Assembly (NCBI GenBank): GCA_037042185.1
Contig: JAXQJY010000033.1
Location: 124,001 to 188,000 of the forward strand
Length of the DNA stretch: 64,000 nucleotides
From: Sordariomycetes sp. S80-01Y
Taxonomy: Eukaryota > Ascomycota > Sordariomycetes
Direction: 5' to 3'
Below the pieces are notes generated by a model. The model ran no database searches, was not told the DNA's origin, and saw only the letters and a program-made list of their open reading frames with translations. This document shows, piece by piece, positions 11,245-26,581 of this stretch (positions within the stretch are counted from its first letter, which is position 1; each line of letters begins with the position of its first letter). A program made the translations under genes and the position numbers.

Positions 11245-13645
11245 TTACATGTTCTTCTTCCTCGCCTCGTCGTAGCCCTCCTCCTCGCTGTCCTCCGAGT
11301 CGTCGTCAGCCCCCGTCTCCATCTTGACCTTGTCCGACTTTTTCCTCCGGTCCTTCATGGCCTCCCTGATCTTCCTGCTGGCCTCATCAAAGCCCTCCTG
11401 GGAGTTCAGAGTAGTGAAGCCGCTGATAGGGAAGCCAGAGGACCCGAAGCCGCCTCCGCTGCTGCTCGACCGGCTGCGACTCCTAGATCGAGAGGGTGGT
11501 CGCGTGGAGAAGATGCCAACGCGGCCGATGTTGCTGAATGAATCGTGTCGGGGGAGTTGTCTGCTCGATGCCGTCGTGGCGCGACGCGACAGCGCCGGCG
11601 GTGTTTCGACGTCACCGTAGCTGACGCTTGATTGATCGCTGTCTTGCCTGCGGTGGCCACCCGGTTGCGAGCCGCCGCCCTCGACCTTGAACGGATCCGC
11701 GACCAGGCGCGTCTTATCGAAGTCTGGGAACATCTCCGGTCCAAGCTCGTTGATCAGATCCGTCACCTCTGAGCTGAGTTCAGCGCGGCGTGTGCGTAGT
11801 TTGTGGATATTGTAGCCTGACATGGGTGACAGACAGAGGACGAGCGGCCGCAACGACTTGAATATGTCCATGCCGACTTCTCCGAAGCGCAGGGCGGCAA
11901 AGGTGATGCCTACCATAAGCGGCCAGACCGCAAAGTAAGCCAGCCACAAGGGCACCCAGTGCGGGACGTAGCCATAAAACCGATCGTGCCAGACCTTAAG
12001 CACCAGCAGAATAGAGTAGAAATGATACAGTGTCGGTGCAAAGCCGAGAGCGACCAAAATTTTCCATGTAGCCATGACATCGCGTCCGCGGATCTTGACT
12101 GTCGATCCTGCCAGGGCAGCTTTTGCTTTCTGACGGCTGATGATCTTGGTAGCGACAAAGACTGGAGCGAAGAGGAGGAGACCAGGAATCGTGGCGAAGA
12201 AGAGGACAAGAAGCTTGAGCGACCGGTAGATGGTGAGGAAAATGACCTTCAAGATCGACATGCGGGCGTATTGCACCTGGTGGTCCTTCAAATTCAGGTA
12301 CCGGAGTTGCTGGTTGTATTCCTTGACGCCCTTGGACACCCTGATGATGCGCTCGTCGTCCTTGTAGCGTTCGTACCCCTTGCACAGCCGTCGGTTAAGC
12401 TCGATGACGACCGGCAGCGGGAGTTTCTTTCCAGTGGGGTTGTAAAGCCTGCGCGCGGCTTGGATCATCATGAGCGTGTCGTAGTCAGGTGCCGAGACGG
12501 TTACTGCGTTGAGAGCTTGGTATACGGTGTCGAGAACCTGGCCGATGGCCTCTCGGCGCTGACCACTCCTGTACTGTTCGACAACGTATTTGGGGATCTC
12601 GAACGGTGCGCCAAATTCTATCACGGCGCGCGAGCGGAACTTGTGCGGATGGAAGTAGTTCATGCCCACAGGCACAATCTTGAGGCCGCAGTCCGGGGCC
12701 TCCGCGAGCGCACCTAGCGCCATGATAGCAACGCCAGCCTTGAGAGGCAGCAGCTCAGTTCGATCGTGACTACCGCCTTCAGGGAAGATACCAACGCAGC
12801 CGCCATTCTTGAGTCGCGAGAAGACCGCTTCGTAGACCTTGGTCTGGTCCGTGTAGGGAGCCAGCTTGTATTTGGTGCCCTCGAAGTTGGGCGCGCAGCC
12901 CTTCTGCTCCTTGTTGGTGAAATTTCCGTCCTCGTCGACGTCGTCTCGTCCGGTCAGCTGTTGCATCGCGAGCTTGCCCTTGAAGGGCCGCTTCACGCGC
13001 ACTTCCTCAGGCCCAATGATCTTGGCGATATCCACGCTCGCGCCGGAGGTCTTCTTACCCGGCGGGAGGAAGATCATGCCGTGGATCTCGCCCTCGCCCT
13101 CGCCAAACTTTGTACCGACGCCGCGTACGAGAGTCGGGTCGTTTATCGGGTCGGGAAGGTAGATCTTGCCGCTGGCGGGCTTTGCAGCATCCTGCGCGCG
13201 GCCGACAGGGACCGAGCCAACCTGACGCGAACCCCATCCGATGAAGCCATGGACGGATTTCTGGGCAATGAGAAGAGATGCACGGCGGTTTGCTTCGTGT
13301 CGGAGGGTTCGTTGCAGGAGTAACGCATCGACGAACTGAAGGCACAATGGGCGTCAGTACCGGCATGACAATCACATGGGAACGGGAGCGGAAACGTGGA
13401 CGTACCTGGTTCGCGTGGGGCGCCGCGACAAAAAGAACCGGACCGGACTGAGGAACCCTCCAGGAGCCACGAGGCACGACCTCCTTGAAGAAGGTGTCGA
13501 CGAGGTTGCCGATAACAAAGACGAAGAGGTCGTACTTCCAGTTCACCATGGGGTAGAGCTCCTTCTGCGGCTTGTGCGGGGTAGCCTCGTCGACTTGCTT
13601 CTCGTGGCTCGCGGCCGACGCCTTCTCGCCTTGTTGAGAGGCCAT
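11245..13645 (-). CDS. Glycerol-3-phosphate / dihydroxyacetone-phosphate acyltransferase (Sct1/Gpt2 type)
   Basis: Predicted 776-residue ER membrane enzyme catalysing the first acylation of glycerol-3-phosphate (or DHAP) in phospholipid and triacylglycerol synthesis. Exons are 13645-13406 and 13335-11245, with a 70-nt phase-0 intron at 13336-13405 inside the first acyltransferase motif: PHANQ | FVD (residues 76-83). The substrate-binding motif FPEGGSHD is near residue 264 and a PVGMNYFHP block near 302. Hydrophobic segments after about residue 430 (FLTIYRSLKLLVLFFATIPGL and two more) anchor it in the membrane. The C-terminal third is Ser/Arg-rich and acidic, ending YDEARKKNM, and is probably a phosphoregulated tail as in yeast Gpt2. 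Length fits the fungal family (about 740-800). The start MASQQGEK is the first Met near family-like sequence. Confidence 0.93.
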
Positions 13646-16600
13646 CGTGACGCGTGGACCGGCGGAATCGATGCGGTCGGCGTCGCGAGTTGGAAAAGTC
13701 GAGGCTTTGGCGGGCGTCGATGCGAAAACGTGGGTTGAAGTCGGGCCCAAAGAGGGCGGATGGATGTTGGGAGAGGAAGGCTGAAGCTAGTGCGACGTGC
13801 TCCAGACCAGGGCCAGTGGAGCGCCGCTTTCTCCAGAACCTTCGGCCCAGACCGATTCCAATTTCAGCGCCGGGTCGTCACGGTGCCACAAGCGACTGGT
13901 GTTGTGCGTGCTGTACTGTGCCGTGCTTTGGTCAGGTCGGATTCAATTAGATTGAAATTGACACAGAAAAATGAGTTGGTTGGAAGAGGAGATGTTGTGC
14001 TGATGCGAGCAAAGAGAATTGCAACAGACAGCCCGCTATTGGCGCAGATCCTGTACTGGGTGGCAAGTTGAAGCCCAGTCAGCCGCAGCTATCCGCCACC
14101 CCGGTGAAGTCTGCAACTCGAAGAGCCTGGGGTTCTGTGGCGTCCCGTCTCTATTCGTTTTCCTGTCCCCTTCGGACTCTGACGTACGGTGCAACATTAT
14201 ATTTTCCAGCCTCTCGTGCCGTTTGTTTAGGGCAGGGTGGTCTTCTGGACCGAACGTCAACACAACAACGAATGGTCAGCTGAAAGGGTCCAAGGTTTAC
14301 ATCCCCGTGGGGACGTGTTCTTTCTTCAACAACCAGTCCCAAACCTGACCTACCCCAATCGCAAATGAACAAAGCAGGGGGAGAGCCTCACAACGGTGAC
14401 CGTTGGCCTCTGCCACCAACTCACGGGTAGGTCCGCTTACACCGTAGGCAGGCCGAGTGGGGCCGTCGATTGCTCCAAATCCGGCCCCACCAAGCGTAGA
14501 CCGTGTGACAGCAAGTCCAATGGGGATAGAGGTTACTTCAGTGTACTTGGAGCATGAGAGTGCAACAGTCTGTCAAGTCAACAAAAAAGATACACCTGTG
14601 TTGGCGCCGCCAGAAATCGCATGAGCGTCCGGATCGGGTCCATATGGAACCCGCTGATACGTCCAAGCCGGGCAACGCCGTCTTTAACCATGTAAGCTGT
14701 ACCAATAGGTTTTCATGGATGGCTGCATATCTTATTTGAGGGATTTTATACTGGAAAATTCAATGAAGATTACTCTGAGCTTTGTTTCTCTGATAACGAA
14801 GCTGTCCGCCGGGTTTGAACTCCGCGGCCAACCCCTGTTAAGCTGTGTAGCGCCATTGTCACCTTCAACTCCGTAACACCACTAAAAGATGGAGTTAACC
14901 TGGATTCCAAACAAAATATTTTGACAATCCCTCGCTTAGCTTCGCCGATAATTCCGATACAACGTTCCTGAAATCTCAATCGCGTGACGAGGCCGCTGGG
15001 ATCGACCCCGGATACCCCGGATGCGTTCAAATGTGTGGTACTGCGAGGATCACGACAGCAGAGGCCTTCTATCCTCCTCGTCAACGAAACGGACACGTTC
15101 CCCTCTTGAGCGATTCAGCCAGGATCCTGCATTGCGATGTGATGCGCGACAATTGGGGGAATAGCTGGGCGGTTGGCAATTTGGGTTCTTCTTCTGCAGC
15201 TTGCGGCGAGGCTGGTTGAGATGGTCGACAGGGCTTCGCTTTTCGCTGTCTTTGGACAAGGTTGCTGTTTCGGATGAACCGGGCGTTGCTGTTTGGAGAG
15301 GTGCTCCCCTCGGCCAGCAGAGGAAGCCCTTAAATAATGCCATTGTCGAAGCAGTAAGTTCAGAGTCCTCAGCACTAGTTTTTTATGGCCTGCATTTATT
15401 TTAATGTAGTGACGGTTTATTTCTCGTTCGAAAATGTAGCGAGCCTCGAATATATGTAAGATGTAGCGGTTGTTCGTTCGCGTGCTAGTACGAAAGCGTA
15501 TCGTCAGTGTGATCGTCATTCAAAACTTTAACCCTGGCCGTGCGAAGGTCAATTCGGATTTTCCAAGGAAATCGCTTGGTTTTCTCTGAGTCGATTGGCG
15601 CGATCATCTGTAATAGCCTTTTGTTGTTCGAGTTCGATGTTGAGCCGTCCCGTGACATTCGTCAGCGGTGCTCACGCGCGGCCGCAGGTGTCTCCCGCAA
15701 CAACGGCAGCGTAATTTGAGAGCTAAAAAAGCATCTTCTAGCATCTCCAACGGAATCGAAATCATGAGGCTTGTAACAAACCCTTTGGCTTTCGCCATTG
15801 CCTACGGGGAGCTGTCAATGGGTCGCGAAGTACGGTTGCAAGCTCAAACACCGGTTCAAAACTGCGCTCGCCTCGCAAATTTAGTGACCAAACAATCAGC
15901 GTCGGCGAGCAGGCTTACCTTGTGAACCAAACCAATGATTTCCGTGTTCATACACTGATGGACTGCAGGCACATCTGTATCGCGTGGCGCTGATTAGACT
16001 GAGCTGCGCTTTGAACGCCCTGGCGTTAAACCCGTGCTATGTAGAGCTGCTTACGCTTTTATGTAGCCGCAGAAGTTCTGAACTAACGCACAGCATATCG
16101 GCCATGCGTTCAAGGTGTTTTGCAACCTACAATCATGAAATACTCAATCAATTACTTCTCTCTTGGCCTCTGATGCTTTCGGAGATCCTCTCTCTGAGTT
16201 TGATTCGTGTCATAACCCCAGCCTTTGCAGACGCCGTCGCACTAGCGACGTCGTTCCCGTGCCGAATCCCCTGTTTAAGGAGACGAGGCCGTGATGGACC
16301 ATTCTAACGGCCCTAGGAAGTTGCCATTCCCTCATTATATCTGAATCATTCAATCAATTTGATGTTCAGCATGTTCTGTGCCCACATTCACTGACTGGAA
16401 CTAAAACTGCCGGCTCCTCATCACCTTTTATCGTCCGAGCTTCGACGTCGACGGGATGCTAAGCGAAGGGCAGCTCTTGTGGTAGCCAAGCATCACGGGA
16501 AACCTCTGGGCACTCGTCAGACCCCGACACTGCTCCGCGTCCTAGTACTCGAAAAGAATCGACAGGCTTTCAGATCACGTTTATGTCTTGAGTGGTTCGG

Positions 16601-16692
16601 CCGTATAAGATGGCAACCACCGCGCCTTTGGCGGCCGCTCATGGGCGAGGCTACTCCCCTCAATGTCGACCATCCAGACTCAGCTTTTCAAG
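13646..16692. other. Intergenic region (3.0 kb) between divergently oriented GPAT and GH28 genes
   Basis: Holds the GPAT promoter on the left and the GH28 promoter on the right. The middle (about 14.5-16.5 kb) is visibly more AT-rich than the genes and has only short random-looking open frames. I see no tRNA, repeat or transposon signature. Confidence 0.45.
16604..16609 (+). promoter_or_regulatory. TATA box of the GH28 gene
   Basis: TATAAG about 89 bp upstream of the chosen ATG at 16693. The spacing fits a short leader. It also favours 16693, or the in-frame ATG at 16663, as the true start. Confidence 0.5.
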
Positions 16693-18027
16693 ATGCATAT
16701 TCTGTCCTTACTTTCTGTCCTTCTTCCACTTGTGGCAGCAGCTCAACTTAATGCCGACCCCCCGTTCCGTCCTTCCTCTGCATCTGTTTCCCAATGGCGC
16801 GGCTACTCTGACGCCCTTGGCCGCAAGCTTTGCTACGTGCCACCCTCTACTTCCCCATCACACTCGGACGCATCCAACATCCAGATGGCCCTCAATCATG
16901 ACTGCTCAAACTCCTCCCTTGTCATCTTCCCTGGCCCCGTCTACTACATCGATGCACCCATGAACACCACGGTCCTGAACGATACGTGGATCTACGTCCT
17001 CGGCACCTTTGAGTGGAGCTCGAACATCACGCACTGGCTACGGGCCAGTATGCCGGTTGGGTTCCAGAACCAGAGTACCGTGTGGTACTTTGGCGGAGAG
17101 GACGTGGTGCTTGATGGGTTCGGGAACGGCACCCTCGACGGCAACGGCCAAACCTGGTACGACTGGGCCAGGGATCGGAGCAACCTCGCCGACAGGCCCA
17201 TGAACATAAACTGGCGGGGTCTCCTAAACAGCGTCGTCAGGAGGCTCAACTTTGTTCAATCTCAGATGTGGACAATGGCCGTGACCTGGTCCCAAAACGT
17301 CCTGTTCGAGGACATATACGTCAACAACACATCCTCATCGTCCCACGGCACGCTCAACACCGACGGGGTGGACACGGTCTACTCAGACAACATAACCTTC
17401 CGCCGGTGGGACGTAACGTGCGGCGACGACGCCATCGCCCTCAAGGGCAACTCGAGCAATATATCCGTCCACGACTCCATCTTCCGCGGCGGCCAGGGCT
17501 TAGCCATCGGGAGCCTGGGTCAGTACAGGGGCGAGCGGGAGTACGTCTACAACTTCCACGCCCGCAACCTCACCATGTACGACACGCGCTACGGTCTCTA
17601 CGTCAAGACCTGGCCTGGCAACCAGAACGGCTACCCGCCCAACGGCGGCGGCGGCGGCAACGGACGCGGATACAACATCACCGTCGAGGACGTCACGCTG
17701 TACGGGACGAGGCAGGCACCCCTCTGGCTGTGGCAGTGCGAGCATTACGAAGGCGACATGGGTGAAGATTGTGACTCGAGCGAGTTTTCATTCTCCGACT
17801 TCAGGTTTGAGCGCTTTGAGGGCACAGTCGCGGAAGGGGTGACGTTGGCAGCGAGCTTTCGGTGTTCTGAGGGCGGACAGGGATGCAGCGACTTCAGCAT
17901 CAGTAGTTTTGAGGTGCGACAGCCGGATGGGAAAGATTTGACGGGCTGGTGGTGTTCAAACATGCATGGCAAGGAGGGATTTTCCTGTGATCCGTTACCG
18001 GAGGAGACTAAATCGATGGGATTGTAA
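16693..18027 (+). CDS. Secreted GH28 enzyme, exo-rhamnogalacturonase/exo-polygalacturonase-like
   Basis: Intronless, 444 residues from the ATG at 16693, whose first 17 or so residues (MHILSLLSVLLPLVAAA) form a clear signal peptide. An in-frame ATG at 16663 would add ten polar residues. The right-handed beta-helix family GH28 is shown by N222-T-D224-G (NTDGVD), G244-D245-D246 and the GSLGQY block. Many N-x-S/T sequons mark it as secreted. Two residues conserved in true polygalacturonases differ: the GHG His is Gln (GQG, residues 267-269) and the RIK Arg is Tyr (YVK, 303-305), while the three Asp are kept. By family knowledge this points to rhamnogalacturonan-type or other non-polygalacturonase specificity acting on plant pectin. 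The stop is only 93 bp from the convergent Etp1-type gene. Confidence 0.88.
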   Translation: MHILSLLSVLLPLVAAAQLNADPPFRPSSASVSQWRGYSDALGRKLCYVPPSTSPSHSDASNIQMALNHDCSNSSLVIFPGPVYYIDAPMNTTVLNDTWIYVLGTFEWSSNITHWLRASMPVGFQNQSTVWYFGGEDVVLDGFGNGTLDGNGQTWYDWARDRSNLADRPMNINWRGLLNSVVRRLNFVQSQMWTMAVTWSQNVLFEDIYVNNTSSSSHGTLNTDGVDTVYSDNITFRRWDVTCGDDAIALKGNSSNISVHDSIFRGGQGLAIGSLGQYRGEREYVYNFHARNLTMYDTRYGLYVKTWPGNQNGYPPNGGGGGNGRGYNITVEDVTLYGTRQAPLWLWQCEHYEGDMGEDCDSSEFSFSDFRFERFEGTVAEGVTLAASFRCSEGGQGCSDFSISSFEVRQPDGKDLTGWWCSNMHGKEGFSCDPLPEETKSMGL

Positions 18028-18120
18028 AGTACCGAGTGGAAAGGGGTGCTCCTATCGACTACTAATAAAACCTAACATGACATGGCTCCCCACGCGCCTT
18101 TGTCCTCCAGTAAACGTTAC

Positions 18121-20191
18121 TCACTTCTTTCTCCTCCTCCCCTTCTTCTCAGGCACGCTGGCCGTTCCGCCCTCAATCTCCCCCTCTCCAACCTTGCCCT
18201 CCTCCTCCATCTTCTTGAGCGTCTCCTGCCCGCTGACAAACATGGTCAGGTCGCGGTTCATCTCCTTCAACTCGGCGTTCTCGGCCTTCAGCTCGGCGAG
18301 CTCCTTCTTCACACCCTCCGCATCCTTGTTCAGGTGTTCAATGCGCTTCATGAGACCTTCGTTGATGCGCTTCTCTTCTTGGAGGGATGAGCTGAGGTTG
18401 CGAGCCAGGTCTTGCGACTTTGTGGCTTTGGTGCGCTCGCGCTCGAGCGAGGCTTCTAGTTGGGGCTTGAGGCTGAGCAGAGACTCGTGCGAGTTCTTGA
18501 GATCGGCCAGCTCTTTCATCATGGTGCTGATCTGGGCGGTGGCGTCGTTGGCGGCAGTAGTTGCTTCGGACGCTTTGTCAGCCAGCTTGTTGACTTTGTC
18601 TTCGTAGTAGGCGCGTTGCGATTCCAGCTGGCTTGTGAGGAGATGGGTATACTCCACGGCCATGTTGTCGACCTTCGCCCGCGGTACGGAATCCTCGTCT
18701 TGCCGGCCATGACCGGCGTTCCTACTGGGCAACTCAACGACCTTTCCATCGCCCTTGTCGCGAATGAGGCGATGAACCCACATGTCACCAGCATAATCCC
18801 ACACATGTTGCGTCTCTAGCTCAAGCGCGAAACTATGCGCCGTCTCTTTCCAGTGGTCCTTCGCATGGCCGCCTTTGTACCGGCCACAGCCAACCCGGCC
18901 ACATACTAAGCAGATCCACAGATCATCGGTGCAGTCGCAGACCGTGCAGAAGTTCGAGGCCTCAGTGCCAAAGGGTTGGTTGTATGGATTCCCAGCATCT
19001 GACTCATCTTCAGAAGATGCATTCGTGAACCGACAAACGGGGCATCCTGCCCCTTTCCAGTTCTGCAAACATGTGCAGTGGAAGACATGAGAGCACGGTA
19101 TCGTCATGAGTCCGTTGGTCTCGTCCATCCTTTCTAAGCACACAGGGCAGGTCGGGAGCTCGATAAGATTCGGGGTTGGAGGGGGGAACGGCTTCAAGGT
19201 ATTTGAAATCGCTGAAGATGAGCCTGCCACCGCATTGTCGTCTGATGTTTGGCTGGGCGTTTCGAAAGAAATCTTCTTAACAAACACCGCGTGACAAACT
19301 TGCGGCTAAAGGAAATCAGCACAGCAACATCTCACAGCCCATGATGCAGGAACTTACCTCCATCGTGTTGAAGATTTTCCCGTCAAACTCCTTCCGCCAC
19401 ATTTTCGCCCTATTACCGTCCCGGAATTTAAGAAGCGCAAGGTGACGGTTCATCTTGTTTGTCATCACCATGCGACAATGGCTGATGTCCTCCCTCCATC
19501 GCTCCCCAATGAAGCCGAGGAAGTCCCCGGGAGACATGTACGTCGGCACCGCGGGTATGCACAGAGTAGTATAATCTTCGTCTGTCCCGATGGCATCTGC
19601 ATCTACCGTGTCCAAAGATGGCGTCTCCTCCCCCTCCCTGTAGAAGTGAACGATGCCCCATCCAACTTCCGTATGCTTCGTCCGTAGCGGTAGGAGCTCT
19701 GCCTTGTTCGCGGTACCTGGTCCAGCTGGCGTAGGACCCAGTCCTTGGGCAGCGCCGGGCGCCATGTCCAGGGACTCGATGCTCACCTGTCCAAAGCGCC
19801 AGTCGCGAACTGCTATCTCGGGGCGCAGGGCGGCGTGAGACGGCGGTGGAGGGTAGCTCTTGGACCGTTCGAGGTATTGTCTCTCGGATATTCGTACGGG
19901 TCTGCGGTTCTGCTGTGGCACGCGCGGTGCGCCGCAGTCAATCACGTCAGGTTCAGCTGCAGAAGACCCAGAGCCCGAAGCGTGATTCAAAGACGCAGAG
20001 TAAGACTTTCCGGATTTGTTGGAGGTAGGTACAGCGTGTGCTGATAGTCTATCCGCCCGAGGGTGCGATGGTAGTTCGTCGAAGATGTCGAGGCCGCTGG
20101 GCAGCCAGGACTCGGAACGGCCGGTGCTCGCTTCAGACGGGTTGGGCGAAGGATATAGCTCGAACTTGAGATGATAGAAGTATGAAGGCAT
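18121..20191 (-). CDS. Etp1/BRAP2-type RING and UBP zinc-finger protein
   Basis: Predicted 672-residue protein. Exons are 20191-19358 and 19305-18121, with a 52-nt intron at 19306-19357 joining NTME to PQVCHAVFVKK. Domain order matches human BRAP2 and yeast Etp1: an RRM-like BRAP2 domain (about 196-292, beginning TLCIPAVPTYMSPGDF), a RING-H2 finger (331-369, CPVC...PCSHVFHCTCL...CPVC), a ZnF-UBP domain (about 400-460, CTVC...WICLVCG...GHAKDHWKETAHSF...HRL) and a long coiled coil (about 505-650). The C-terminus is basic (KKGRRRKK). The family are E3 ligases that bind free ubiquitin ends; yeast Etp1 acts in ethanol and nutrient responses. The start MPSYFYHLKFELYP is chosen as the family-like N-terminus. 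The frame is open a further 83 codons upstream to 20440. Confidence 0.92.
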
Positions 20192-20711
20192 AGCCCGGGC
20201 CTGTGTTGAGAAATGCACTGATGCTTGTTGTCCGGTCGCGAGGCGATGTAGAATGGCCGAAGCAAAATTTGCCCGGCGCCCGCGCACACGGTCGGTCAAG
20301 GAGGCAGGAAGAAGCTGGCTGGTTCCGATACGGTTGGTCTTATCAGAGGAAACATGTCGACTTGGGAGGACGACGGGAAGCCTGAGATGCGCAGGAGGGT
20401 GTTGTTGAAAGGTGGAAGGCGGCCGTTGCTGTCGCGTCACGGTGGCTTTGAGTCTACCCCGCTACAGCCTTGAAAGTCGTCGCTAGAACTGGAACGTTAG
20501 ACGGGCGGTTAGGAAACATCTTCAATCACTTTCATTCGCACAATGTCACGGGAATATGGGATATGCAGATTACTGGTTAGACCTCAATAGAGTCTGTATT
20601 GATTGTGCCCGCAGGCTACATTGCTAAGCTAGAAGAGTATGTCGTGCGACTCGCTAAGCGAATCGTTCCCATTCCCAAAACGCCGGTCGTAAGCCATTAT
20701 CCTAAAACCTC
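20192..20711. other. Intergenic: Etp1-type gene promoter and polyubiquitin 3' flank
   Basis: About 520 bp between two leftward genes. The first 250 bp are open in the Etp1-type frame but lack family-like sequence. Nothing else is seen. Confidence 0.5.
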
Positions 20712-23939
<3,228 letters not shown>

Positions 23940-26581
23940 CTAGTTGGCCCGGATGACGAGCTTTGACACAAACTTGTTGGACAAGGAGTCAAAGTCGTAG
24001 CGGTCAAACTGGGCCTCCTCCTTGCGGCTGCGGAGATATTGTTCTGCTCCCATTAGCTTGAGTCATGAGGTGGTTGGGGGGCAAACATACCGTGCTTGAG
24101 GACGTGCTGTCGCACTTCAGTGATGGCATCACACACAGCTTCGTTGTTGTGCAGCAAGTGTCCATGCTTCCGGGTGTCCCATTCAGTGAAAGCAGGTAGC
24201 TTCTGGCTGATGGCATGGAACAGGCCCACAATAACACCGACAGGGGTGGTCTCCATATCGGAGCAGAACTTGTTCACCGCTGCTTGGTCAGGGACGCGGT
24301 AGTGGCAATCAAACTGCATCTCCTCCCAGACCGCCAGCAGAATGCTTGCCAGCATGAAGATTGTGGGCCAGTTTTTCATCTTCTCGCCCGAGTAAACACC
24401 CGAGTACAGGGACGAAAGCTCTTCGAGGATATCCTTCTGGAGCTCACGCCACATGTCGGCGAGGGCGCACTTGATCTGGAAGTTGATCATGACGGGGGCC
24501 ACGGTGCGGCCGTAAAACTTGGAGTCTTCGTCATCGATCTGGCCTTCCATGTCGGTTTCATGGCCCTGGTTTTCAACCATGGTGATGTGCAAGGTGAGGT
24601 TGTAGGCCAACACCAGCTTGAGTGCCTTCTTAATAACGGGCATCTTTTGCTTTGTGTAGAAGCGATGAGCGGTCTTGAGAATCTCGGTGATGAACGGGGT
24701 TCCCTCAAAGTGATCGTCGATGAACTCCTCAAAGGGGCCATCGATGTGGTTGTTGAGGTACTCCTCGAGAGCCGGGATGCTGACGCCCTCGGCACCGACG
24801 TCGAGCTTCTCAGTGCGGGTCTCGAAATCGATGGGTTCTTGGTCAGTGAGATGCGACTCGACCCAGTCAACGTTGAAGCAGCTGTCGTCGGCAACGTACA
24901 CCTGACGGACCATGACTGGCAGAGCAAAACCGTACCCATGGGTGATCCACATCAGAGACTCCTTCTGAGCAAAGCCCTTGACATTGTACACGGACACGCC
25001 GTAGTTCAAGTGTCTGTCGTAGTCGGCCTTCCAGTCCTTGAGGAAGTAGCCAATGTCCTTGATGTCTATTCTCGTGCAGGGGACCTGCCACAAACGAGCA
25101 TGCGACGGCTGACAGCCAGTGCACGGCTCGCCTTTGTCGCACGTCTTCTTGAGGAACTTGCATCGCAGACAAGCACGCAGCTTTCTTATTTCGCTGGCTT
25201 GCTTTCGCTGCTCTGGCAAAAGAGGTCCCTTTCTGCGACCAACCTTCTTCTCAACGGCTCCGTCCTTCTTGCCGTTGGAGATACGACGGGTGGTTGACTT
25301 GGTTGACTTGGCGATGGGACTCCTGTTGGTGGGGCTCTTCTTGGGACCAGAGTTTCTGCGGGAGTGGTTGGACGACGGGGAGGAGCCGGCGCCGCTGCCG
25401 GGGCTGTGCCTGGTGGCGGCAGAGATGGGTTCGACCTTGATGGGCACAGGCAGAGACTGGTGAGGAGCGGATGATGAGCCGGCGGTGTCATGGGTGTGGT
25501 GGTGGTGGCCGTCGGAGGAGTAGCAGTTACGGTGGTCACTTCCGTTGCCGTCAGAGCCAGGAGAGAAGGGTGATTGGCCCCAGGCTGGGATCTCCTCGAA
25601 GCTGCTCATGTCGGAAATCTTTCCCTCGGACGAGTCCGAGTTGGTTCTCAGGTGAAGGGTCTCGCTGGGATTGAAAACGTTCTCCTGGTTCTGAGCAAAG
25701 GGGTTGCCGAAGTTGACGAGGCCCCAACCGCCGTCACCGTGTGACGAATTTAGCGAGACGACCTCAAGTAATGACTGAGTAGGCGAGGTGCTGCCGAGGC
25801 TCCCATTCATTCGAGTAATCCCGTCGCCGAAATGCAGAGCTTGGTTGAAGCCATCCCAGTCGTGCATGCCAGCGTGGCCCCATTGCATCGCGTGGGTAGC
25901 ATCCGTCATCTGGGGCATGCTGAACGCCGGCTGGAGGAGGCTCGCCTCAGCCAGAGCGGTCTGGGTGGTGGTCGGAGGCAAGTACTCGAAGGAAGCGGCG
26001 GGCATGTTGGAGAAGGTGTTGAAGCCCATGAGAGGGTCGGGGATGAACTGGCTCATATCGGCGGCGGGCATGTTCTGGTCCTGATGCGAGTGCTGCTGGT
26101 ACTGACGATGTTGATGCGAGTGGTGCTCGGTGGCGGCCATGGCGGCGGCTTGGACCTGCTGCTGCTGCTGATGGAGGGTCCAAGATGTCAGAGGGCTCGT
26201 GTTGGACTGGAAAGGCGAGTGCTGTAATGACGACGACTGGGAGTGAGGACTTGAAGATTGACTCTGCGGCGAGCTGGATTTTTGCTCCGGCGAGCTCATG
26301 TCGACCCAGTTCCGTGTGTTGGTCATGTTGGCGGCGTAGGCGTAGGGCTGGCCGGGCTGCTGGTACTGGGGGTGATGATGGTGATGCTGGAGAGCAAGCT
26401 GCTGTTGATGTTGATGTTGACTGTGCAGCTGCTGGGGGTTGGCGTTGGGGTTCACGGTTGCGGTCGCGTTTGGATCTGAGGGGTTGGCGTGCTGGTTGTT
26501 CTGGTTCTGGTTGTTGGAATTGTCGTAAGAGAGATTGACATATGTCGCTCCCCCGGCGCTAAGATTGAAGTCGAGGGTCAT
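23940..26581 (-). CDS. Zn(II)2Cys6 transcription regulator with His/Gln-rich N-terminus
   Basis: Predicted 864-residue nuclear regulator. Exons are 26581-24091 and 24043-23940, with a 47-nt intron at 24044-24090 (GTATGT...GCAG, branch GCTAAT) adding the C-terminus EQYLRSRKEEAQF...VIRAN. The first 350 or so residues are low-complexity (Asn, Gln, His runs; Ser/Pro blocks), typical of activation regions. A basic Ser-rich stretch precedes a binuclear cluster at Cys471, 474, 481, 487, 490 and 502 (CLRCKFLKKTCDKGEPCTGC, then PC). The last spacing (11 residues) is longer than the usual 6-8. The roughly 360 residues after the cluster are well-ordered sequence without a fungal_trans signature that I can recognise. 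The cluster sits mid-protein, not near the N-terminus. The start MTLDFNLSAGG is chosen by composition; the frame is open upstream to 26839. Confidence 0.87.

Noticed and set aside
24215-25297. Open frame of 360 codons on the plus strand
   Set aside because: Antisense shadow of the Zn2Cys6 gene, with no domain content of its own.
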